From the NCBI GenBank assembly GCA_013397115.1, contig VWZW01002555.1, positions 124,001 through 188,000 of the forward strand: a stretch of 64,000 nt of DNA, given 5' to 3'. The first letter of the stretch is position 1. Every line of letters begins with the position of its first letter. The notes beneath the pieces were generated by a model that had not been told where the DNA came from, did no database searches, and saw only the letters and a program-made list of their open reading frames with translations. Below, piece by piece: positions 47,001 through 56,871 of this stretch. The stretch comes from Edolisoma coerulescens. Taxonomy: Eukaryota > Chordata > Aves > Passeriformes > Campephagidae. The translations under genes were made by a program, and so were the position numbers.

Positions 47001-49913
47001 ACAAGGTGGGGATGGGGCACAGGCTGGACTCGATGGGCTGGGAGGCTTTTCCAACCCAAATGACTCTGGGATTACCGTGACTCCCTGCTTCACTTTATTT
47101 TTAGTTAATCCCAGGTACTCCCCCAGAGGAATCAGCATTCAGTATTTTGAGATCAAGCTGGAAGGAACAGCCACAGTCCCTGCAGGAGACAGCTCTGCCC
47201 AGGAAACGAGGAGCACATCCTCCTGTGTGGCCAGACAAGCTCAGTGTTCTCTAAAGTCACTCCTGTGAACAGGAGATGTGGGGGGCAAGGACACCCCTCC
47301 CTTTCAGAGTCCTCTTGCACATTTTTTTAAGTTTGCTTTATTAAGAAAACAGAGCACATATAAATCCCCTATCACTTCCTGTGCCCTGCTCTATGTTCTT
47401 CATTCCCCTCCATGGACTTAGTTTCTTTCAGCCATGTTTGAAAGAAGAGCCAAAATCCTCCCCAGCACCTCCAAAAGTTGCATTCTCCAGGTTTTGTGAA
47501 ACTGCAGCACCACATGGCAGCAGATCCTGTCCCACACACCAGGAAGGCCCCCACACAAACACACCAAGGCTACAAGAGCATCACTACCACCAGCCTTTAC
47601 AGAGACTTCACTTCAGTGGTCCCTGTGCACAGAAAACCATCGGTTTCCAATTCCTTTTAGGATTTGCATCTTCTCCTCTTCCACCCTCAGCGTTCAGCGT
47701 TGTCCTGGCATTCCTGGGGTAGCACCCCAGGCTGCTCACACACTGCAGGGAGAAGCTGTGTCCCCATGCTGCCAGCGGCACACAGAACACACCGACCCCT
47801 TCTCCCAGGCTTGTTTCCCACTCTGCAAACCATGTCCACACATTTCCCTTTCCAAGAATCCAATGAACCACTGTCCCCAGCAGCAAAAATCCAGAGACAT
47901 AATTTCTTCCAAAAATTAATTGAAAAATAAATACAACTTAGCAGCAGATTACAATCTAGAGATTCCATATACCCACTTACTGCTGCTCTGCATTTAAGTG
48001 AAAAAATGCATAAAGCAAGTGTAAAAACAGAGTTCATATCTGATCACACAGGCTGACACTTCCACGTGTCAGAAGTTGTGAGTAACTGAAAAGAGGATTC
48101 AGGGCTGGACAGCACAAAAATCCCCAAGTGTTTTTGCTCTTAGGTCAGCAACAAGAGGAGACAAACTGGATGCACTCACCTAAGCAGAAACTCTCAGAAC
48201 AACATTAAAATGTAAGACATCCTAAAGTAAAATACCTCTGGCAGTATTTTCTGTACCTGTGGGGTTTGTATGAAAAAGGAGTTTAGACCAAAGCTTGCAG
48301 ATACACAACTTCTGTGACAACTCAGTTCCAATTCCAGCACAAATTCTTTGGGATACACCAGTCCAACTATTTTAACATGGAACAACACTGGCATCCAGTG
48401 GCCAATTCAATTAATCACAGAAGGGATTCAGCCGCCCTGCTGCCCTTCTCTGCCCCAGGAAGCAGCCGTGTAGCTCTATGGAAATGTGGAGGACGTTCCC
48501 AAGAGCCTGCACACCCCAGAGCCCCGAGCAAAGCCCCTCTCCCCTCTCTGATTTACCTGGCAGCGCAGTGATGAAGTCCCGCTGTAACATGGGCTTCAGG
48601 TAAGAGTTAATATGTCCATGCTGATAGTGACACATTCGGGAAATGAGGTGTTCCACAAATTCCACTTGATCTGATTCAGACCACTGGTCAAAATATTTTA
48701 TACACAAGTCTTTTTCCTTTTCGTAGTTTCCTTCCGATGGTCTTTTTCTTGAAACAATCACAGATGAAGTTCCATTACTTATCTGGGGTTGGAAAAGGAA
48801 CATTATTGATATGTTAGTATGTATTTAAATATTGGTATTTATTTATAAACTATAGGAACAGCTTAATAAAAACTCTCTCAAGGAAGAACATGTAAGAAGA
48901 TGCAAAGAAATAATCAAAGCTAAATTTTAAACACATTCTTCAAGATATGAGCTACATCAGATAAATTTCAAAGACTTTTCAAAGTCCTTCATAGACTTTG
49001 CTCCTAAATTACTTCTTACACTGAAACTCTTGAATTCTTCCCTTACACTTCTTACCATTTAAACTGCAAGGAACTTAATTGTTTTTAGAACTACCTTTTC
49101 CAGCTCAAAGCAGTGGTTTCTGGGCACATTGCAGTTTGTCTCCACGAATGTTTTGCTCGGGTTCTGGCAGTTAAAATAAGACATAAAGTTGGATATAAAT
49201 ACTCTAATTACCACAAGAATTTGAGACCCTCATGTCAGTGTTGCACTGGTTGTCCATAAATGAAAACTGAGAATCAAGGGCTTGGTTTGTTTTTGCAGAA
49301 CAGCTCCAGTCAATGTTTGGGACATCCACATAAACACCTCATTAAAATCCTGGGAGCTTCAGCTCCACATCAGGATGACCCGAGAACACGCTGGCAGGAG
49401 TCACTGCTAATTAGTGAGCACAGCCTCAGAGTGATGCCAGCTCCTCTGAGCCCCTCAGGAGGCCAAGGGGCTGCTGGGGAGCAACTGGCAGCTCTGAAAT
49501 ATTCCCAAACTTCTTCAGGGCAAATGGGTTGTGAGTCCTTGCCATGCTGAACTTCTCTTCTTAAACAACAGTCACATGCTCAAAAATACAAACGAACTTA
49601 TTCCCAAGGATCCTTTGACACAGCATTGTCCTTCCAAGGTCAACACAAACTACAAAATCTGAGCAGAACTGGTAATTTCTCAGGGATTATCCACTGGCGT
49701 CATCCTTCACTCAAAGGCTGAGCTAATTTTAGGAGGATACAGCCAACGACATCCAAGGATGATTATGCAGACCCGAGATTTGGACGCTTCTCAAAAGCAG
49801 GAACACACACAATCCTGGCACCTCTCCTTCTACATCCATGTCAGTCCTACCTGCCACAGGGTATTTTTCTTTGGAGACTCATCTTCATTCTGATCCTCCA
49901 TTACTGACGTGTT
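25910..49913 (-). CDS. FBXW11: FBXW11 (beta-TrCP2) spliced coding sequence, 5'-incomplete
   Basis: Substrate receptor of the SCF (SKP1-CUL1-F-box) E3 ubiquitin ligase. The family binds DSGxxS phosphodegrons such as those of beta-catenin and I-kappa-B. Coding segments on the minus strand, 5' to 3': 49913-49851, 48782-48557, 43111-42925, 42168-42078, 31525-31388, 30838-30720, 30177-29928, 28850-28732, 28209-28099, 27570-27492, 26071-25910. All introns are GT-AG and all phases join. The sum is 1545 nt, or 514 residues plus TAA. With the missing first exon (about 15 residues in human, from memory) this gives about 529, a known isoform length. FBXW11 rather than BTRC is shown by [22 protein letters not shown] and the tail [22 protein letters not shown] split across text as NVPPSAQ and NETRSPSR. 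The initiator ATG and promoter lie outside the window. Confidence 0.97.
26072..27491 (-). other. FBXW11: FBXW11 intron between blade-7 exon and connector exon
   Basis: A 1.42-kb GT-AG intron. I see no repeat of a recognisable family, RNA gene or additional exon in it. Confidence 0.9.
27492..27570 (-). CDS. FBXW11: FBXW11 exon: blade 6-7 connector
   Basis: A 79-nt exon encoding [18 protein letters not shown] then TLCLRTLV. It gives the last strand of blade 6 (VWDL) and the extended loop that leads to blade 7. [12 protein letters not shown] is the FBXW11 form; BTRC has [12 protein letters not shown] (from memory). Acceptor CACTTTTAG, donor GTAAGT. Confidence 0.97.
28099..28209 (-). CDS. FBXW11: FBXW11 exon: WD40 blade 6
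   Basis: A 111-nt exon encoding [20 protein letters not shown] then [16 protein letters not shown], with two bases of a glycine codon at the end. The GH dipeptide and WD motif are visible. About half of the codons (19 of 36) end in G or C, intermediate between its neighbours. Acceptor CTCCCCAG, donor GTAGGT. Confidence 0.97.
28732..28850 (-). CDS. FBXW11: FBXW11 exon: WD40 blade 5
   Basis: A 119-nt exon encoding [20 protein letters not shown] then [19 protein letters not shown], plus AG of an arginine codon. VWSTS is FBXW11-specific (VWNTS in BTRC, from memory). All 39 full codons end in G or C, and CpG is frequent. The arginine split with the next exon (AG|G, in NTIR) corresponds to a main degron-binding arginine in the beta-TrCP1 structure. 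Acceptor GTCCCCAG, donor GTGGGT. Confidence 0.97.
28851..29927 (-). other. FBXW11: FBXW11 intron between WD40 exons 4 and 5
   Basis: A 1.08-kb GT-AG intron lying between the two most GC-rich exons. Its centre (about 29090-29340) is A/T-rich. It contains an 80-codon open stretch on the plus strand that I judge to be chance. No repeat family recognised. Confidence 0.85.
29928..30177 (-). CDS. FBXW11: FBXW11 exon: WD40 blades 3-4
   Basis: The longest coding exon (250 nt, 83 full codons). It contains two blades: [20 protein letters not shown] with [16 protein letters not shown], and [18 protein letters not shown] with [25 protein letters not shown] and FSNGL separate it from BTRC. The serine-proline in MASPTD is P where I recall A in human FBXW11. 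The first nine codons are mostly A/T-ending and the rest are almost all G/C-ending (72 of 83 overall). The arginine in SASGDR is a degron-contact position in the family. Donor GTAGGG. Confidence 0.97.
30720..30838 (-). CDS. FBXW11: FBXW11 exon: WD40 blades 1-2
   Basis: A 119-nt exon encoding 39 residues: [20 protein letters not shown] then [19 protein letters not shown], plus AG of the next arginine codon. It holds the first WD dipeptide and a canonical GH...D blade. The serines in HTGSV and TGSSD lie in degron-contact loops of beta-TrCP. Third positions are strongly A/T (9 of 39 codons end in G or C), in sharp contrast to the GC-rich exons that follow. Acceptor TTTCTAACAG, donor GTGAGT. Confidence 0.97.
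31388..31525 (-). CDS. FBXW11: FBXW11 exon: propeller entry and first WD40 blade
   Basis: A 138-nt, phase 0/0 exon encoding 46 residues from [20 protein letters not shown] to [22 protein letters not shown]. The SGLR arginine corresponds to a residue that contacts the degron phosphates in the beta-TrCP1 structure (family knowledge). The blade is completed by IWDK in the next exon. Acceptor CTGGTCAG, donor GTGAGC. Confidence 0.97.
36737..37305 (-). mobile_element. CR1 LINE fragment, about 570 bp
   Basis: Minus-strand copy with its 3' end at about 36737. It extends into the part upstream of the 3' UTR (on the minus strand GACCTGGGGGTCCTGGTCCA). The multi-frame open stretches of up to 185 codons here are repeat-derived. 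Confidence 0.9.
39536..39698. repeat. Intronic minisatellite, 41-bp unit, 4 copies
   Basis: Units at 39536-39576, 39577-39617, 39618-39657 (40 bp) and 39658-39698. Each reads GGAATTAMCCACTGCCTCTC then CAGCACAGACTGCTCCCYYY. Copies 1-2 have TACCC and copies 3-4 have TAACC, so the array grew by duplication of variants. Confidence 0.95.
42078..42168 (-). CDS. FBXW11: FBXW11 linker exon between F-box and WD40 propeller
   Basis: A 91-nt exon completing the split tryptophan codon and then encoding 30 residues: [20 protein letters not shown] followed by [10 protein letters not shown]. It corresponds to the linker helices that fix the orientation of the propeller relative to the SKP1-bound F-box. Acceptor TTTCTAG, donor GTAGGT. 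It is separated from the first propeller exon by the largest fully contained intron (31526-42077, 10.55 kb). Confidence 0.96.
42925..43111 (-). CDS. FBXW11: FBXW11 F-box exon
   Basis: A 187-nt exon containing the F-box, the about 40-residue helical motif that docks SKP1. It reads [18 protein letters not shown], then [17 protein letters not shown], then [10 protein letters not shown]. The invariant-type features are visible: the leucine-rich first helix, the C-x-x-E-L-V-C-K-x-W core and the trailing W-K-K-L-I. The first glutamate codon is split with the preceding exon (G|AG) and the last tryptophan codon is split with the next (TG|G). Acceptor TCTTTGTAG, donor GTAAGT. Confidence 0.97.
43340..43912 (+). 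mobile_element. CR1 LINE fragment, long copy
   Basis: Starts in the region ATTGTCCCCTGCACTCTGCT, passes through GACATGGAACTGCTGGAGCA and ends CCAAGCCAAACCATTCTATG with a partial second octamer. It is the subfamily without the ATTG insertion. It lies in the intron just upstream of the F-box exon. Confidence 0.93.
46197..46290 (-). mobile_element. CR1 LINE 3'-end fragment
   Basis: The minus-strand terminal part (on plus: CCGGAGTTGGAAGGGGCCCA, CAGCTCCTGGCCCTGCACAG). A short 5'-truncated copy of the 25309/36737 subfamily. Confidence 0.82.
46648..47078 (+). mobile_element. CR1 LINE fragment, third subfamily
   Basis: Contains GAGGCTCAGGGGGGACCTTG, GAGAGGGAACGGCCTCAGGC, CTGGACATCAGCAGGAATTT and a 3' end GGCTTTTCCAACCCAAATGA then CTCTGGGATTA. 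Its sequence is clearly different from the other plus-strand copies. Confidence 0.92.
48557..48782 (-). CDS. FBXW11: FBXW11 D-domain (dimerisation) exon
   Basis: A 226-nt exon, phase 0 in and phase 1 out, encoding 75 residues plus one base of the next codon. It starts [20 protein letters not shown] and runs through [19 protein letters not shown] to RDFITALP. The stretch from about residue 25 is the helical beta-TrCP D domain, which mediates homo- and heterodimerisation with BTRC. It precedes the F-box, as usual. The acceptor is CCAACCCCAG and the donor GTAAAT. A glutamate follows GNY (EKEKD), where I recall glutamine in human FBXW11. Confidence 0.97.
49095..49163 (-). CDS. Candidate in-frame cassette exon of FBXW11 (unproven)
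   Basis: Between the NTSV exon and the D-domain exon, the minus strand has an AG acceptor (TTTTAACTGCCAG), 69 open nucleotides and a GTAG donor. The 23 codons read [12 protein letters not shown] then [11 protein letters not shown]. Both flanking exons meet at phase 0 and this segment is phase 0 at both ends, so inclusion would keep the frame. I do not recall this segment from human FBXW11 isoforms. The paralogue BTRC has extra residues at this same position, directly before the NGTSS motif, including a TENC stretch that loosely resembles ETNC here. The pyrimidine tract is weak, so it could be a chance open stretch. Confidence 0.4.
49851..49913 (-). CDS. FBXW11: FBXW11 N-terminal exon (NTSVMEDQ... 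exon)
   Basis: A 63-nt exon in phase 0 at both ends, encoding 21 residues from [16 protein letters not shown] to NTLWQ. The acceptor is a pyrimidine-rich tract ending CCAG at 49914-49917, and the donor is GTAGGA just below 49851. It matches the acidic N-terminal segment of one human FBXW11 isoform as I remember it. From memory, human isoforms differ by including this exon, skipping it, or using a 34-residue alternative. Because it is phase 0 on both sides, skipping would keep the frame. The segment is upstream of the D domain and is probably disordered. No initiator ATG exon is visible upstream of it in the window. Confidence 0.93.
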
Positions 49914-52900
49914 CTGGAAAAAAAAGAACAAATATTACTTCAGCTTTTTACTTGGTGACAATTTCTTGCTCTACAAGCATTACGAAAAAGCAAATCAATT
50001 GAACAGATAAAATTCATTTTCCCAGTGAACAGAATTCTCAAAGACTTCTGGCCACAAAACCTGAGTATTATAAATAAATTCCCCTTTAACTGACATGTTT
50101 ATCAATTCCATTTACTGTAAAGATAACTCCCCAACCCCGCTTCAATTTCCTTTGACAGGTTTTCATGCAGCCTTTCAACGCTTTTCTCACTGGGAAATAA
50201 ATTCACTTTCATCCTACTCAAGCCAAAGCAATTAAACCTGTCAATGTATTCAACCAGCACTTTCTGCCACAGTTAAATTGCATACAGCTAGGCAAAAAAA
50301 AAAATAAAAAAAATCACTATACACTACTTACATGCAACAGAATATGCTTTTTCCCCAGCTCTAGGAACAGGGGTCATTCTCTGCAGAACATCTCTGTAAT
50401 TCGCTGCCCGGGCTGTGCCTACAACCCTCGGCAGTCACCCCTGCCTTTACTGCAGTGCTCTCCCCACATCACAACTGCTCCTTACCACTGCTCCCCTCCC
50501 TTTCCCTCACCAACAAAAGATGGAAGGATTTCTATAACCCTTCAGCTGCAAATGTTTCTCTGAGCTCACCTCTGTCTCCCCAGATCTTCCCCTCCTTTCT
50601 GGCCCTGTGGCTGGTGAGCTGCTCCCTGTGCTGTCCATGGCACACCCACCTCCTGCTCCCAAGTCCCTCATTCCCAGGCAGCTCCTGCTTCCCGCAGCCC
50701 TGCCCTCCCCAGCCCTGTGCCCAGGAGACTGGCAGAGGGTTAGCAGGACGAGCCGAGTGTCCTCAAACACTGCCTGCATTTATTTCAGCCTTCTTCCCTT
50801 CCGTCCCAGCAGAAACAGGAACAAGGGGCTCAAGTAAAATACACAATGGACTAAGTCACACAATTCCCTTACTCCTGCCATCTTGGATTATGGATAACTC
50901 CTTAGAAACTACTTCCACCCCCACTTAAAACACAATTCCATCTCAGAAACATTCATCTCCTCTTTCTTCCCTAAGGATGTGCTGCACAAACCCAGAGAAC
51001 TTGGGAAATGAACAGTATCCCATCTACAGCAACCCTTCCTCCCCTGCCTGCTTGGCTCGAGCTTACCCTGAGCCCTCCCTGAAGGTCTGGAAAAACACGT
51101 AGCACATGGACATTGGATGGCAGGACAAAAACTGTACCCACAGGTGATGGAAAGACTCAACTACCTGGTTATGACACACATGACAATGACATGTACAAGC
51201 CCAGGAGGTGGCTGGAGGGGAATCCAGAAAGGGATAAAGGCAGGAAATGTTTGGGGTGACTCCACAAAAACACGGATTTTAGTGTTTCTGGACATACATG
51301 GAACAGACAATCACACCTTCCATGGGTTTTGAAGTCATGGTCTCTGAAGGGCCAGTCATGGTCTCTGAAGTTACCCATACCCACACCCTGCTCCCAACCA
51401 GCCCCCTCACTGGGGTGCAAACCAGTGCAAGGGGTGTTCTCCCCCAGCAGGGAACACACAGCAGCCCCTCACTGACTGGGACCCGGCCAGCCCACACCAG
51501 TTACACCATTCTGGAAAGCAAACGTGCCACCAGGGAGCTATGCAGGGTTTCTTTGATTTTATTTTATTTCAATATGAATATGTAAAAATACTCATTAGAG
51601 TGATTATACGTTGTTAAGGGTGCATCCAATTAGTGTGTCCTTAAATGAGTAAGGAACATCTCATCTCCTTTGGCAGTTGAAGGCTAAATAAACCCACGGA
51701 TCCTGGGAGCTACAAGCAAGGAACACTGAGAATATCTGACACAGGTGGCTTGGGTCAGCAAATTCAGCAGAAACCCCACATTTTATCCATTTATCCCCCC
51801 TAACTTTCCTTCAGCAGGCACAGTGGGACTCTGCCATTGCATTTCTCCCTTCATCAGAAAATATCTCAGAAATCTTTGCCAGCTTTCCTAGGGATAGAGA
51901 CTAAGACCTGCCTCCTAAACACGATGTCATCCTGGGAACATTCAACAGGACTACAGCAAAGGGACAGGTAACACAGCTTGATTTTTAGGCTGGAAATGAA
52001 CACTGTATTCAGATATTTCACCAGGAAGTTGGCAGCTGCATTAATTTAATGGTATCTACTATTACAGCTTCTTGTGCTCTCTCTTTTCCCATCCTGACTC
52101 ATTCTACACTTTCTTACTGCATTTCAGAGCTTTTAAATCCTTCATCCTTTCCCCTTCTGCTCCCAAATACATATTCTGGTTTTCCTATTATATCTTCTCC
52201 TCCTAACTTGCTCTGCTTCTCTTTTAAAACACTTCATTTTGGGGTCATTCCCCCCATCACACACATCCCAATTCAGACTCCAATCTCTCTCTGCAGCACT
52301 TAAGCCTACTAATTGGAGACCAGGAGATGATGGGTGGATCCTGCCCTGTTGTCTGGAAGAAGCAATTAGACAACTCTGATCTGTCCTGTCCATTCCCAGC
52401 ACTTGGAAGAAGGAGGATTTCAAGATTCCTAACAGCTGGTGTCACCAGCCCTGGCTCCTGGGCTCCAGCCCTTGTGCAAGAACACAGATCGGCATCTCCA
52501 AGCCCAGCTCTCCCATCCCTCAGCCGGCACCTCTTGCTCACCCCACCCACCTCCGGTTTCCCAAGCGGCTTTGAAGTGGCACCACCACGGAATTCACCCC
52601 GATTCCCTGCAGCTCTGCTGCTGAACAGCTCCAAGGGCTGATGGAAGCGGTGACATCTCATCCCAGCGATCCCAGGAAGGCCAAGCTGCCCTTGCAGACA
52701 TTCTGCAGGCGAGACTTCGACCCCCACAGGAGCCTTGCAGCTTCTCACAGCGCAAGCAGAGCTTCTAAATATTGTCAATTCATCTTGTTTATAGGTTCAT
52801 TTTTTCCAGAGATTCTTGTGAACTTGCTCACAGCTCTTGCAAAAGTAGAATGATTATTTCCAACCAGCTGTCATTCCTTAATTAGTCAGCCTGGAGTAAG

Positions 52901-55362
52901 TGCTCTCCATCCCTACTGGGAACGGCAGCGACAGCCAAGAGATAACAATGGGTCCAAGCTGGGATGTTTTGTTGCTGCCTTACAGTTGCTAAAACCCGAC
53001 TGAATCGAGTTCCACCGAGCAAAACCCCAGTCTCTCTTTCCACTGACTGTAACCAGAAATGGCAGTAAAATTTACACATTGCTCCACAAGCTGGGCAAGT
53101 TTAAAAGCTCATTTCCGGGAGATTTGCACGCCACATTCCTTGCTTAGTCCTGCAGAAACTTTAGGCTTTCTTTAAGTCTTTCTGCTCCACAATACCTCAA
53201 GTTTCTGGGATTTCTATGGGGTGCAGATAACCATGGCAAAAACAGGTTCACAATTTACTTGGAGAGAAAGAGGTTCTGACAAGCCTAATTACATCAAGCT
53301 AATTCCCTTTGGAGATTACGAAAAGCTTCTGAAATAGAACCAACTATGAACGATCCCCAAAGGCACAGAAATTGTAGGTATTATAAAACTCCATAAATCA
53401 CAGTTTCAATTAAGATCCTTGGATACCAGGTAGCAACTGATGTCTCAAGCACAGCAGTTCCATGGATGTGAGGGGCAAAAGCACCCCGTGTTTTCCTGCA
53501 GGTGACTGGCACTGCAAGGCTCCCCTCCCTCAGGAAAAGCTGCACCTTTTCCAGCAGAAATCCACCAAACCTGGACAGGCTGCTCCAGATTCCCAGCAGG
53601 CTGCTCTTAGCCTGGGTTTGCACCGGGCTCCAGGAGCTGGGAGTGTCTTGAGTCACTAAATTGCCTGGGCAGGAGATCAGCCCGGCACAGCTTTGTTCTC
53701 AGCCCACTGGGAGCTGCAGTATCGGGACAGCAATTACGGCAGGGATAGCAGGAAATCCTGGGAACTGGGGCAGGACACAGAGGTTTCAGGAGCAGCACCG
53801 AGCACGGCAGACAGCACTGCTAAGTTTCTTTGATGATAAAGTTTTCCCTGACAAAGGAGGGATTCACAGGATACAGAGGATGGATGGACAAAACAAGACA
53901 ACAGCTGTGTTACCTTGAAAAAAAGAAGAGAGTCCCACATTTGGGCTTTAATGAAAGGGGGAAAGGGATAGGAAACAAGAACTTCTGTTTCCCACTACCC
54001 TTGAGACTACACCAGTAATTCCCACCTCAGTTAAAGACCAAGCTAAGTCTTCAACAGTCTTAACTTCTCACAAGATTCCCACTCTATGGAAAAAAACACC
54101 TGGAAATTTCAGTTAAAGTTACAAAAGAAGCAAAACCAATTAAAACAATTCAGCTCAACAGGCTCTGACTGATGTCCTTTAACAAACACATCTGACTTGA
54201 AGAAGTTGAAGAACCAATACAAAATACCTAATACATAATTGGACCCCTTGGAGTCAAACTCTGCAGGTCGAGTACACAGAGCTGGAGCTTCAGTCCCCTC
54301 CTGAACCCAGCTCTGCCACACAGGGACTGCTGGAGGTCCCGGCACACATTTCCAGGGAAAGTGAGGAATCCACCATCCTCTGGGACAGCTGGAGCCAGCA
54401 GAAAGGGAGGAAGCTGGGCAGCCATCTGCACCAGCTAAAAGTGATGAGCACGTGCCCCTCATGGCCTCCTGCTTTTAATAGAGCCAGAAACTGCCAAATG
54501 CTTCAAAGCATTTCCAAACGAATGTGAGCCTCTCCTTGGGGAGAAAAGGGCAGCATTTGCTAACCCAGGAACCTGTTAAATAATGTTTATTAACAACATC
54601 TTGATACTTGATCAGGGATAAGAGGGGATTTTCCTCTTTTAACTATGGAGAGACTCGCAGTAAAAATATCCTGTAGCACAAATATGAAGTTAATTTGGAG
54701 AACTCCTAACCTAGACTGCACAAGATGGGAATCAACCCCTCTCACAGCAAGGACCAAATCCCTTCCTTCTCACCCTCCTCAAGATCTGTCTGTGAAGAAA
54801 CGCAAAACTCCTGCAGAGCTTCCAAAGCCCAGGTCAGGAACAGGCGGCCACTGACAAAGGGTGCTTGTCCCACCCACGGCAAATTCATCACCACAAAGCA
54901 TTTCTTTGGAAGCACAGCCGTGGCCTATGGATGGAACAATAGCATCAAAGCTCACGTGAAAGCATCAAAAGGTATGGACAGGAATTCAGATCTGGCCAAT
55001 AAAGATGTTGGGTTCACAGAGGAGGCAGCACCAGCACCAACAGACCTTCAGCTACAGGTTTAACCTCACTCCATTGCCTACAGAAAATGGTTCCTTGCAA
55101 TATTTTTCCATTAATTTTGTATTTTTAATATAGTGAGATAGTCCCATCATAGCTTTACACAAAAATAAATACTAATTTCCTTGAGAAAAACAGAAAATAG
55201 AGCCCACAGTCACATGATTTTCCACATAAAGAGTTTCTGAAAATAGCTGATATTAGACAAACTCAATCCACTGTCCACAGCCACTATAAAGCACTCGGAA
55301 AAGCAAAACTCTGAGGTTCATCAACTTAAATTTGATTTAGTTTCCAGCAGCCTTGTGAGGAG

Positions 55363-55432
55363 CAAGGAGCTGGACTGGATGATCCCTATGGATCCTTCCA
55401 ATTTGAGATTCTGTATGAATCCCTGGATGATT
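55363..55432 (+). mobile_element. CR1 LINE terminal fragment
   Basis: GGAGCTGGACTGGATGATCC, CTATGGATCCTTCCAATTTG and AGATTCTGT form a CR1 3' terminus. It abuts the opposite-strand CR1 at 55440. Confidence 0.75.
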
Positions 55433-55439
55433 CCCAGAC

Positions 55440-56025
55440 CCCCAGACTGGGCCAGGCTGGGAGGGCCCGCAGGGCTCAGCTGGTGCCAGCTCCCTGCCCC
55501 AGCAGGGCCATCCCAGAGCCCAGGGCACAGCAGTGTGCCCACACAGCTCTGCCATGGCCCCAGGGAGGGACACTGCACAGCCTCTCTGCACAGTCTGCCG
55601 GGGCTGGGCACTGCCCAGGGCAGAAGTTCTGCCTCCTGGGCAGGGGAATTGCTGGGCTCAGGCCCTGCCCGTGGCTCTGGGGCCGCTGCTGGGCCCCGGA
55701 GCAGAGCCCGGGCCCTGCCCTGAGCCCTCCCTGCAGCCAGGGACACCCAGGGCCGAGGGCCCCTCTCAGCTGGGGCTCCTCTCCAGGCTGAGCAGCCCCG
55801 GCTCCCTCAGCCTGGCCTGGGCACGGAGATGCTCCAGGCCCTTCCTCAGCCCCGCAGCCTCCGCCGGCCCCGCTCCAGGAGCTCCCTGGCCCTGCTGGGC
55901 TGAGGGTCCAGAGCTGGGCAGAGGGGCAGGATCCCTCCCTGACCTGCTGGGAATGCTCTGCCCGGTGCCCCCAGGGACCCCATTGGCCTCCTTGGCCCCC
56001 AGGGACAGCTGGTTGTCCACCAAAC
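55440..56025 (-). mobile_element. CR1-type LINE fragment, GC-rich, copy 2 of a matching pair
   Basis: 55440-55905 shows no difference that I can see from 1021-1486. This copy extends about 120 bp further towards the CR1 5' side (to about 56025). So the two share a 3' end but were truncated at different 5' points, as expected for separate LINE insertions. The alternative is a copied segment later extended. Confidence 0.75.
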
Positions 56026-56802
56026 ATAAAAGTCCACTCTGCTGCCCATGGCCATGTCTATATTTGATGTCTGCATTAGTAACTGCTTATTTCAGCTTAA
56101 ACTAAACTATTTATGTAAGCACTGGGATCTGCACGAATTAAGCTGAACATGCTTCAATTCTTACCTAGCTCGCTGCTCTCCCAGTTGCCAGGTTTTATTT
56201 TAGTGCAGCTATTGCTGGAAGTTCAAACAAAAATATACTTAAAATACTTAAAGAGTCTACCAAGAGCCAACAGCTGAAGGCAAAATTAGAAAAAAACCCT
56301 CATACTGAAAATAGGGTATCAATTTTTATTTGGCCTCTGACTAACCACCAGAAAGTTTAGAGGAAGACATGCTGAATTCAGCACCACAGTTTCCCAATTT
56401 GTGTTTCACGCTGCTACAAACAAACTCCAAAGTTTGACCACAAGTTACAGATGGGAAGTTTTTAAAAGATACCTAATGCTCTTCCATACCCAGTTTGACA
56501 CCTCTCAAGGGCTTGTTTTGCAGGAGGTTTTGGCCATAGCAATAAATTCCCCTAAACTAAAATTGCTTGCTCTTGCCTCTGTTAAGAGAAGGAAAATCTC
56601 AAGCCACTCCTCACCTAAATGCTCCAGAACAGTTATTTTTACAGGTTCCAAAGACTACAAGCAGTTACTAACCAGGTCACTCTGCTTAATCACCAATGCT
56701 TTGAGGATTGGCAATTAGGACCACTATTTTAACTTCGTTTCTAGAGTATCAGTCCTCACCTTAAACTCATTACAAATTAATTTGCTGATCTCCTGCACAT
56801 AC

Positions 56803-56820
56803 ATATATATATATATATAA
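56803..56820. repeat. (AT)n microsatellite
   Basis: A run of alternating A and T of about 18 bp followed by A/T-rich sequence. Ordinary. Confidence 0.9.
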
Positions 56821-56871
56821 AAATATAAATAAACTGTGTATCTCTTGAGTATGTCTGACTTCACATGGAGC

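Larger units (their letters stand above)
43112..48556 (-). other. FBXW11: FBXW11 intron (5.4 kb) between D-domain and F-box exons
   Basis: Bounded by GTAAAT and TCTTTGTAG. It contains three CR1 pieces: a long plus-strand copy (about 43340-43912), a short minus-strand 3' end (46197-46290) and a second plus-strand copy of another subfamily (46648-47078). No further exon recognised. Confidence 0.88.

Noticed and set aside
25910..49913. Identification as BTRC (beta-TrCP1)
   Set aside because: Paralogue-specific positions ([41 protein letters not shown]) all fit FBXW11.
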